From Henricia sp. BOLD:AAB3569 (Eukaryota; Echinodermata; Asteroidea; Spinulosida; Echinasteridae): 64,000 bases of DNA. A program made the position numbers and the translations under genes. Below the pieces are notes generated by a model. That model did not search any database. It saw only the letters and a list, made by a program, of their open reading frames with translations, and was not told where the DNA came from. The DNA lies in the NCBI GenBank assembly GCA_037783545.1, contig JBBELK010000369.1, positions 1,178,001 to 1,242,000 on the forward strand. The letters run 5' to 3'. Every line of letters begins with the position of its first letter. The first letter of the stretch is position 1. Shown here piece after piece: positions 1 through 11,100 of the stretch.

Positions 1-147
1 TTGAGAAAAAGCGATGTGGAGGGAATTTAGAGTGAAAATGATGCACAAAAATCACAGAATCAACTTGAGCGGAAAGTGCTTTTGTGATTCTGTGAATTTT
101 AGTGCATCATTTCATTCCAAATTCCCGCCACGCCGCAGTTTCTCGAA
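1..147. repeat. Imperfect long hairpin (MITE-like)
   Basis: Two arms of about 46 bases (1-46 and 102-147) are near reverse complements, and inner arms around 50-60 and 84-96 extend the pairing. The loop is short. This looks like a foldback MITE; the outer edge may continue before base 1, so no target duplication can be assigned. Confidence 0.6.
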
Positions 148-894
148 GCGACGCCCGTCGAATTTACGCGCGAAAAGGCTCAGTATGAATCAACCCTCTA
201 AGTGTGCGTCAAAAATGTACGTCATAAGTCATAAGAGATGTTTTGTACGCCATCATAGAAAATTTGGGGGGAGAAAATCAAAATTTGCTTGATTTCCCCA
301 AATTGGCAATAAGCTATCGAGCAATATAACCGCACCTGCGGCATGCTCTAGGTCCGGGGTTATACGGGAAAAAGAGTCACAATTTAGGAAACGTTGACAT
401 CCGTTGACGCGGGGATAATGAGCACATTGGGCCGGAATTTCTTTTATCAAATTGGGCTCAGGTGGGAAACGGCAATAATTTACTTTCTTTATAGACCGTA
501 CACAGGATTTGCAAAAAAATTAATCAACCGTTTGAAGAAAGAAATCACTCAAATGGAAGATATGGTTCTAATTGTACAGTGCAATCATTCCACCGGAGAT
601 GATATCTTTACAGAAGAAAAGGGTGTAAATTGAAGATAAATTGATATAAATTCGCATGCAGACACATTTTTACCAGGGTAACCTGCCTGAAGCTATCCGC
701 GAAGTCCTCACCAAACTCATCCTTAAACTCATCCTCAAACTCATCCTCGAAGTCACGAAAATTGCAAAATCTAAACTACATGCAGCAAAAGACGCTATTT
801 TAAACTCAATTACACACGGAAAGCCATGCGATAAAGAATACATGCAATAAAGGGAGCTCATTGTTTATCATGTACTAGTAACCTACATTATAGG

Positions 895-1160
895 TTCGTA
901 TAGGCCCCTGACTACGGTGGTATTATGGACTTGGTTTCCGTGCAGTATAGCCAGGGAACCACCTAAACAGGACGGTGGCCTCGCACAATTTCTTGAAAGC
1001 AAGAACACAGTTTTTCATAGTTTTCTTGGAACGTAGATGAGGTACTGAGCTGACTTATACACAGGTTGGTTTTTATCATACACATCCTCAATCACACATG
1101 GAGATAACGCCGTTTGTAACAGTTTTCCAATCTTGTTATCAATCTTTAAGACGCAACTTG
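895..1160 (-). repeat. Dispersed repeat family F2, fragment
   Basis: This stretch matches, in reverse orientation, sequences near 12140-12500, 18470-18800, 34055-34600, 41430-41690 and 44865-45130. Shared landmarks include the word TCCTATTTAGGCTGG in the other orientation and a segment near CACATGGAGATAACG. No coding capacity is seen. The rest of 148-1612 holds no recognisable gene. Confidence 0.55.
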
Positions 1161-1612
1161 GTTTTCCTTATAATAGACAACTCATATCTTTAAAACCTTA
1201 TTTTTTTCACCGCTAAGTCCTCTTTGAGAAACGTATACTCCAGAGTTTTTGACAAAGCAAAATTAACGTAAGTAAACAAATTACAAGAATGCCAAAATAC
1301 ATACCAAAATACATCGTATTAGAATATTGTCAAAAAAATCGTTAGTTCCTTTCTGAAATTTCACTGTGTGATGAAACGCACTGATACAATAATCTCAAAA
1401 GAATGTGTATCGTCATTTCGCGTGCGTCAACATTTATTTGAGCGAAATTGATTTGGCGACTTGCCAAGATTCTCCAGCGAAATCCATCTCATTTATAGTA
1501 AAGGCTTGTATGATCGTTAACAACTGATGAATTATATGGGATTTACGCGCGAGTGATTTTTATTAATGGGTACATTTCTGATTAGGTTTTTGTTCTCTCT
1601 ATACAACGGCAG

Positions 1613-4600
1613 GTTTTCGGACGGAAGTGTGAAGCGCCTGGAGGATTTCACATACGAAGATAGCGAAATGAGAGAGTTGTTTTTTGCGCTTCTGACCGAA
1701 ACCGAGTTTGATGGCGTTTCTGTAAGTTCCGCTTAAACATTTAATAGGTCTAAGACATGATGACGTAATAATGACGCCATGCTTTGCTTACACTACTCGC
1801 AATAAGTTATAGGGATATTGGTATGTTTTTTGTTGTTTTTTTAAATGACTGTTTTCACCTATTCCTGTGATGAGATACAAAATTGTCTAATCATATACAA
1901 AATCATTATAATTCTTCATGGGTTTCCTCACGCTTACGAGTGACAGTGCAATGAGCACTATTGAGGAATCCTTGGTATGAATACCAGAAAGAAATCATAA
2001 TAATAATAATAATAATAAGCGGAATGCATACTCTCAATATCTGCGTACACCCCACGATATCCCTAAGTTATTGTGAGTATTATAGTGTATGTAGGCCTAC
2101 ATGTATATTAGTCTAGTACCCCGACCTGCTGGGGATGCTCGCATATCAGGTTTGGGGAATCAAGGTGAAAGCTCATCGCTGATAGGTTGAACGTCATTAC
2201 CCATTCGTGAGCCGTCGTTGATGGTACGTGCACTGCTATTGGTCATGCGATCAAATGAGTCGTGTTGCCATAACAGAGCGCGTAGTCGGGTGCCAAAAGA
2301 TCGTGCTATATGACGCGGCACGGCGCTATATACAGTGCAGCTACTAGACTCCGACGTCAGTGTTTCAAATGCTATGCGGTACCTGTTGTGATTGAATTTG
2401 ACCGAGATTGGGAGGGAATTCTTCGTGTTTGACGAGGACAACGTCATAGAGAAGTGCCAGCTACTAAATAGGAACCTGTAATGTAATGTGGGCGAAGAAG
2501 GTACGTGTCATGTTTCTTGTAAAGACCATTCGGGGTGTGTTATAGTACTGATTTGTGTGCAGCCTTCTGAGCTTTACTAGTCTTTGTGAAAGACTGTCTT
2601 ACGTTGCTTGGTTCGTGTCCGTGCGCGGTCGACATTGCACCGTGTGGACAGGGTACTAGTTTATGCGCTATCTGGGTTCTGTCTGTAAGACAAAAACTAG
2701 TTCCCTGTCCACACAGTGCGATATCGACCGCACGTACGGCGCATAAACTAGTTCCCTGTCCACACGAACCAAGCAACGTTAGACCGTCTTTCACAAAGAC
2801 TAGAGCTTTACCCGCGGTGCTTGTATGATAATGAGCCAAACTTTCGCAGGGATCCCGCACCGAAATTCGGTGCGGGCCTCAACCAATCAACGATGAGCTC
2901 TCACCGTTATTCCCTAGACCTGATGGGCGAGCATCCCCAGCAGGTCGGGGTACGAGCCTAAAGGCGGATACACACTATCGCGGAAAAATCACACTTTCGC
3001 GCTGCGCTCACCGCATTGCATGAGCTCCCAATCGCCGATTATTCCAAAATAGAAAATTCCACTCTGGTAACTTGGGGCTTCTCTGATACCTCATTGGCTG
3101 CGCGTTGGAAAGGTCAGCGCACCGCGGTCAAAGTTCAACAAATTTGAACTTTGACCCAGCTCAAAACGTTTTGCGCGTCGCGATAGGCCGCGCACAATCG
3201 GAAAACCAGTTTGTGTACAAACCAATGGAACAGTGTGATTTTTCCGCGATAGTGTGAATCCGCCTTAAGTGTTTATTGGTTCTCTTGGTTGACTGTATAA
3301 ACTGAAATACGATTTTTTGCTTTTGACACTGGAGCGAAATAGTATACGGTCGACGGAGACCAAATTAACTAGCATTGGCCTTTTGGTGAAATCAAGTGTA
3401 AAATCACCTGGTGTATATCTCCCATTTGACGTCAGGGAACTACCCTGCTTATTATATTTATTTACGCACGATTTAAGCCAGGTGTGGGATCTTTGAGTTC
3501 GTGGACGAAAAACCGATTTTTCAAAGCACGCGTCAGTGAAACTGATGTGTATTTATTTTTGTTATGACATCCTATATAGCTTTTTGTCACGATGACGTCA
3601 ATGGTCCACTCAAATGGGAAATCGGTCCATAAGCTTGGTTAATGCTCAACACTTAAGACATTTCATGAAACTTGCGAAATAACTGATATATTAAAAATAG
3701 TTTATATGTTATAGGGTTACGAAATTGAATACAAATTTTAATTCAATTTTGAAACAATCGTATTTATATAACCAAAGCTAAGATTTCGTCTATTTCACGG
3801 TTTCTCATTTTGCAAAACCCGTAAGCTCTTTCGCCGTGTTTCATAAGGACAGACTGTTCTCTGAATACTCCTTGAGAAAAGAAATCTCAAGATCTCCCAA
3901 ATGAATTGCTCAAAATGTGATCTGGACATGCTTCTTTAAAATGAGATTAGTATACGTTTTAAGGGTCCATTTTGTGTAAAAACAAAATAATACGGGAATA
4001 TAAAAATTTCAAGGGTGAAAATGCGAAGATTGGAAAATTAAATTGCCAAGCGTCCGCAGGGTTTTGATTAATTTTTCACCACAAAACATAGGAACGGCTA
4101 CTTCAAGGTATAGACTCGGAAACAAGTCGGTAATTGGAATGGCTTATTAGTCCCAAATGCGTTGATGTCGCACCCGGGGGAACGTACAATCACCCTCGAT
4201 CCCAGATGTATGGCAGAAGTCGTCCAATTACCGTCAAGGACGCACAATACGGCGGACCCGCAACAGGCGAAAAAATTGGTTACGAAATTGTGTGTGCTTG
4301 ACACGGGGAAAATATTGCCACAATTGAAAATAAATTGGTTTCCCGGGGAGTTGGTTTTTAATTTTTTTTTTTTTTTGCCAGTGCGTAAAGAAATATTTAT
4401 CTTTTATCGTTTTCTGATTGTAAATATAAGCATACCAGGTGTGGTGATGTGTTTTGATTGTCTATTTCCTTTGGACGGCACAACTTTGTTCGATTTGGTT
4501 GAGTCACATCACGTGCTCTGGTACTGGCATTTTCAAAACTATAGCCTTGGGTTCTGGCTTTGGCGTCATTGGGTATTCATAGTACTGCATGTTGCGCCCT

Positions 4601-5181
4601 TTTCCCCGATTTTGTTTTAAGTATATCGACTAAAGTATACCCTAGAAACCAAATACTTCGTGTTAAAAAATTAAGTGCATCTCGGACATTATTGTTATAC
4701 ATAGAACAATAAATATGACCCCCTTAATAGTGGATACGAACTTCACAAACAATGAAAATTGCAGCGATGCCCTGTAGGCCTACATTAATTGTATGAGTGT
4801 CCCCATTTTGTCCGGATCAATTTCAATGGGTTTTAAACTGCTTTAAACCTTTGTGGATTAATTAGCCATACGCGTCTCCCATATAGTATCGGAAGTGCAT
4901 GAGCTCAGGGAGGCACTTCAGGCAGAGTGGCGCACCCTGCCTCAGTGGCTCTTACGGAAACTGGTACAGTCGGCCTTGCTACAGGAGGTGGTCATACACG
5001 TTACTGACCGATAAAATAAGCTACATCTTTCAGCCTTCTCGATCTTTCGGTCAGAGTGCATTTCTTTTATTTCTTTTTAAAATCATTTTTAAATCGTGTA
5101 TATTTTGTGGACTTTACCAGGGACCGGTGGCGTTTAAGCAAGGCGACAGAGTTGGAATCACGCAGATTGAGCAACTTCAAG
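1613..5181 (+). CDS. GABBR2-like: VFT domain C-terminal exons of the receptor
   Basis: Exon 1613-1721 encodes a stretch containing VKRLEDFTYEDSEM and ends in EFDGVS. Exon 5121-5181 continues with GPVAFKQGDRV and ends in TQIEQLQ. GABA-B receptors have the same order (RLxDF, GVSG/GVTG, VxF, GxR, then a strand ending near TQFQ or IEQLQ). The first exon enters at phase 1, leaves at phase 0 and matches the next acceptor. No earlier VFT exon was found between 1 and 1612. Confidence 0.85.
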
Positions 5182-8100
5182 GTAAAAAAAAAGAAATATT
5201 TAAATATTTTAAAACACATTTTTGGGAGGCAAAATTGAACGCGGAAAGGGAATTATAAGAGAAAATAATGTTATTTTTGGGGGGTTTGTTTGAACAAGAA
5301 TCAAAATAGCTATGGAGAATACGAAATTAATTCTTACCATTTATGCTAATTTCGCTTAATATGCGATAAACCCGGTGTCTATTTCATCAATTTTCTTTGT
5401 TTCGGTGTGCCAATGTATTTTCCAATTTCATGCACATTAGTCAACAAAAAACACCCTCGTAATTTGTGTAGAAATATAAATGAGTAATGATCGATCGACT
5501 CGATAAATAAATATAAAAAAACAAGTGACTGGGCAGGGCCGTGTTTGAAAAAAAATGGCTACGACGAGAAATTGCGCGATACCAGCATAACCGAAAAATG
5601 TTCGATTTTGGAATTGGTGATTTCAAAATTCTTTCATTTTGAATTACAGTCCTTTTGTTCAGTTAATAGACTCTCGACGACATTGGGCTTAAAAACTAGC
5701 AGTCCTGACTGGAAGTGTGCACCAAAGTCCAGAATTTGTGTTTTAATCGTCATTTCTTGAAAAAAATTCCTTGAGGTTCCTGCGTTGACGGTTGGCGAAA
5801 ATACCACTCAACGTGTTTCAAGTTGGTAGCGGAGCCAGCGCTAAATACCGCCGGGGCAAGCGCCTTCTGTGCCCGGTCCATTCCTGGTGCTTTGCTCGCT
5901 CACTTCGAGGCAAAACACGAACACGAATTCCTCGTCAACATTTCGGAGTCCGAAACTTTACCGAGAAAATGGTAAGTGTATAACTGTAAATAAGTGGCAA
6001 ACTGTCTGTGGGATACAGAAATAAAAGTAAAAAACTCATTTGTGCAGAAAAAAAAGTTCACCACGTCCGCCATCTTGGTTGAATCAAAAGATAGGGTGCC
6101 TATGCTCATTGTCAAAAGACATGTCCTGCAGTATTGTAGTAGACTCGATATAGTCTGTCGTCAGATTTGTTTCATTATTAGTTTCATCGGTCCAATATTT
6201 TGAACAAATTTGACCAAAGAATTTGCATAGTACACGATGGTTATCCCATATAGGCCTAATAAGTTTGAGGTTTATGTAGATGGAATTAAATAATTTAACA
6301 CAATTCTGTTAACTGCAAAATATATTTACTGGTATTTTAATCTATATTTAAAAATTAGGCTGGTAACCGCATCACCACCTATTAAAAACGAGGGGAATGG
6401 GTCTTGGATCCCGCCGGGCAGCTCTGATGACGTCACCGAGAGCGGCGCATGCGTGGTCCTCGATTTTCAAAATGGCGGGAAATTGCAGACGACAGACTGC
6501 AACGAAGCACTGCCGTTCGTCTGCCGAGTTCGTGCAGGTACGTCGTAGGTCTACTGTGATATATTTACGATTTACCGACTTTAAAAACATTATGTTTTGT
6601 TCCATACGTTATCAAGTATGAAATAATTGTGCTTTTTTTATAATCTGAAGAATTTTCAGTATTTCAACTGAAATGTTGACATTGAAATAATTGTTAAACA
6701 GCTAGAATCCCCCCATGACGAAAATCCAGCATTTAGGCTTTTTTCGATAGTCCAAACATCCTTCTTGCCGACGTGGATTTTTATTATTTTTTAATTGTCG
6801 GTTTTAAGTGGATAAATTGCAAGCAAAAGTGCGCTTTTCGAAAATGAGATTTTCGCGATTTCTGAAACGCTCATTAGGTATTCATGATATGCGCGTGACC
6901 CCGTGACGCAATCCTGAGAAAGAGAAGTCAACACGATAGTTGGCTCCATACGTTTACACGCAAAAAACTTAGAAAACCGTCTCTTTTAGATGACGTTTTT
7001 CGAAGAATTTTGTTGTTCCAAAAAGCCAGAGATATGCCCAGTAGCTGCGTGGTTGCATGTTTTACCAGACACTATGAAAAAAAAAGAGCAGAAAGAGTTT
7101 TCTTTTCTATTACCAAGAGAGAGAAAAATTAGTCGCTCATTCTATAACTTGTACGGCCGATGGTCCAAACACGTGGAAACTACGCCGCAGTGCACCGTAC
7201 ACAGACCGCTGTGAATGCCCTTCGTTCCGTGACAAAACCGCCGGTCGCAATGCACCAGTATTTACTGTCACTGTGAGCCACAATTTCATCGTTTTTTTCA
7301 CAAAACAGGTAATAGTAGATTGCTGTCATATTACATGAAGTGTTTTTCACGTTTGTATTTTGAATTACAAGGACAAAATAGGCATGATAAACATTCACTT
7401 CGTGTATTTTCCATTCAATACTGCACAGACCGTTTTGTATGTTTCTCAGGATGACGTCAACACCCTGTTGATAAACAAGCCGAGTGACCTCGAGCGTTTC
7501 AGAATTTGGGTGAAGAGGGTCGGAACTGCTTTACGTTTTAAGCAAAAGTGTGTCGATTTTTTGTGAAAAACAAGTTGTGATGGTGTTGTAGACACATACA
7601 CCTCCATGATAAACAAAAAAACTCGAAGGGGGGATTCTAGCTGTTTAAGTTAATTAGAAAATACATGACATTGTTTAGCTTTGTTTTACATGCTGCCATT
7701 TTGTAAGCCATGAAAAAATGGTAGAAACTGCAGCAGTTTGCCACAATTCTAGTTTGAAACCTTTTTGTTTTTCTCGACTTTTTCTGAAGTGACGTGCCCC
7801 CAAGTCTTTTATTTATTTTAAATGATCAAACCGAATGTTTTGATGTAATGTATTTTCTAAACAAATAATCTCTCATGAAGCGAAGGCCAAGTGTATAAAC
7901 TCATTTAGCATTTCAGGGGCCCTCCAAAGATCCCTCTAAATACCCACAAGAAAAACCCAAAACACGCTGAAGATAAAACTTTCCTCCTTTTATGTTAAAC
8001 TTTTGCAGAGTTCAGGGAAAAACAGGTTGCCTTATACAGTGCGTGGGACGACACACTGGAATGGCGGGACGAAATCGAATGGCCAGGTGCGATTTTGTCA

Positions 8101-11100
8101 GATTTAGGCCTACGCCAGTCGTGGTTTTTACTGATTTTAAACAATTTAACAAACAAGATTTTAGAAATCACTTATAGTCGTGACTTCCACCAATGCAATG
8201 CTGAAATCCAACTAGTCACATAATTACATTGCCGTTTGGCGCTTTGATTTTCGCAAAGAAAGTGAATTCTATAATTCTTTAGCTAATTTAATAAAGAAAA
8301 ACCGACGAAAAAGTCTCAAAGACTGCCAGTTTATTTCGTAATTTGATTATCGAGCGGGGATAAAAAAAAACAGCAATTTTATTGGCGATTCAAAGCGTTT
8401 TATGCAGCCGCGGTGAGCATTGTATATGTGATTTTTCTCCCTTTTTAACTTAAGGGTGGGGAGTGCGGGCTATTGTGCTCAGGATTAGCGGAAAAAAGTA
8501 CATTTTTATTGTATCGATTTTTTCACTTTGAAGTCGGAAGTTGCAAAGCTCAGTACAATGTGGTCTGGGTTCAGTAAACTTCCGCATATTACGCCATTCA
8601 GTGGTGGAATGTTTCTGGCAAATTTTTAGAATATTTTATTGGAAAATAATTTGTCTTTTTTTAAATTTCAGTTTATTTTATTTTATAGGAGAATGCGATT
8701 TGCTATCAAGTAACGTCGGGTAGGGCAAAACAAATTATAATTTCAACAAACCCTGTGGGGTTATAGGATTTCAATTTGCAATCCATACAGGATGAATTAC
8801 GTGAGGCTTACAAGTATCTTAACATCGAGATACCTAAACACCTAAACATCGAGATACATAGGTGGGTGGCGCCATTGGCAGCCGACGGCTTGAGACACCG
8901 GAGAATCCCCCTATAGGCCTAGTCTTTACGAAAGAATGCTCTGGAATCTTTTAAAGGAACGTGTCCAGATCAGATTATTTTGTGAGCCTACATTTTTCCC
9001 ATGGGTGTTGAGATTTTGATACCATATCATTTGTCATATTTTTCTCGTTAATATCATTCTGCAGTTTATTTAAAACCACCGATGTTTGGTAAACTTATTA
9101 TCTGGTTCCGTAAAGCAGTGCAGTGATTACACCAACCCTTTTTGCTTCCACATCCAAATTGGAGATTGCAAATTCCCGTTTTCTTCCCATGGAGGTATTT
9201 TACATGAGTCGGAACGAAATCCATTTACTGAAAAAATCTGAACAAACTCTAAATAATTCAGGTTTCAATTTGGTCCCAAATGTTGACACTTATAGGCGGT
9301 AGTCCACCCTTGGATCGTACCCCAATCATCGTGATAGAGACCATCCGTGTTTATCAAGGAGTTACCCCCGTGATCTACTTCAGTGCATGCGGCGTGGTCG
9401 CTTTCTGCATCGCAGCTTCAATTTTCTTCCTGGTTTTTAATATCAAATATCGTGAACAGAGGTGAGCAAAATCCGTCTGCCCCTTTAAGTTTTTGAGATT
9501 GGACGTACAATCGTAGATTTAAGATGCTTTTGAGAAATAGAAGAGGTCTTTATGGTTAAAACCCCAATACATCATTTGCAGGGACCCAACATTTTACTTC
9601 ACGAGTTGACAAGAAAAACCCGACTAAAAATATTGATAGCAATGGTATAACAAACGTTACATTATTTTTCCTGTGCAAAATGGTACCATTGTGAAAGAAA
9701 TTGCCTACTAAAGTGCTTTAAAAAATCGTTTTCCAACGATTTTTTACCATTCATTCCACACAAAAACCAAGCATGGATTTTTCAGGTTTTCTGAAGTATT
9801 ACTGCATCCACGTGGCTGAAATGTCTACAAGGCAGTTTATCAACATTATTCTTTAGTTATGTAATGCTGTTGTTCCTGGGATGAGTTCCATCTGCCTGCA
9901 AGTAATATAAGACTCCTGTTATTATTCTGTATATTTTTCCTTTGCTGTATAGGTACGTTAAAATGTCCAGCCCGAATTTGAACAACCTGATTATAATCGG
10001 CGCCGTTCTGATTTACTTCTTCATCGTGGTTGGAGGCCTCGATACCAACCTGGTTTCTAAAGAGGTTTTTGGCGTCATGTGTTACGTAAGACACTGTTTT
10101 AAAAAGTCTGTCTTTGTTAATTCAGTGTGGTAATGTTTTAATTACTCTTAACCTTTTCGGTCAAAAAATTCCAAATTCCACAAGTTCCCCTTTTTAGACA
10201 GAGCCAAAAACACGGTGAATGCAAGTTTAGGCTGTAGTGAAAGCCTGACGCAAATGTTCCAGGGCAAGTCCAGACTGTCTGGCAGGCTCTAATATGTCTG
10301 TGTATAAAACAAATGCCACTTATTCCAGGGGGTTTTACCATAGAAAATCAGTCATGTCATTGGTAGACACTTTGATAAAAAAATCGTGTTCACCCAACAT
10401 GATTATATTACGCTTAATCTCTATTTTAAGCCCGTTTAGGAACTAAGTGAATAATTGTTGTGTTCATGTTTCAGATTAAGACCTGGATTCTCTCGGTGGG
10501 TTTCGTGCTAGCGTTCGGGGCCATGTTTAGCAAAACGTGGCGCGTGCATCGAGTAGCAGCCTTCAAAACGCCTAAGCGAAGGGTGAGGGATAGCAGTGTA
10601 ATTTTGTGTATTTGTTGTCGACCCGACTTGTGGTGATGACCCAACTGGTGTCGTCGACCCGACTTGTGGTGTCGACCCGACTTGTGGTGTCGACCCGACT
10701 GGCGGTGTCGACCCGACTTGTGTTGATGTCCCAAATGGCGTCGACCCGAAGCATCCTTATCTTAAGGACACTTTTAAAAATCTTTTCAGATTGTGACAGA
10801 CCGTCAACTTTTCATCATGGTATTCGTTCTACTGCTTATCGACGTCATCATTTTAACTCTATGGCAAGTTATAGATCCCGTGAAAATACAAACGGAAGAT
10901 CTCTATCCACAGGTGGGTTGTCTCTGTGTTTTGTTTTTGATTCACCAATGAACTGTTTCTTGCATGTATTTTTACTCGCATGGGAAAGAATCACTGAAAT
11001 TGACCCTTGCTATCAAGAGTTACGCCTGGTTTACTAAAAGAGCCTTTTCAGAGCTATCTTCTTTTTTTTTTACAGCTGTCAATTTTAGTAATTTTTCCTC

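Noticed and set aside
394-633. Possible upstream VFT exon of the receptor
   Set aside because: The frame containing MEDMVLIVQC does not align with any VFT segment I can recall, and its edges do not give the phase needed before 1613.
656-861. Overlapping frames with repeated KLILKLIL
   Set aside because: They derive from a short 12-bp tandem repeat (CTCATCCTCAAA-like) and show no splice or domain support.
4162-4620. 152-codon open frame in a receptor intron
   Set aside because: It runs through a poly-T tract, has no domain and lies between two phase-matched receptor exons.
10606-11037. Frames of 80-140 codons on both strands
   Set aside because: The regular peptide repeats come from the 18-bp minisatellite, and the region is an intron and exon boundary of the receptor gene.
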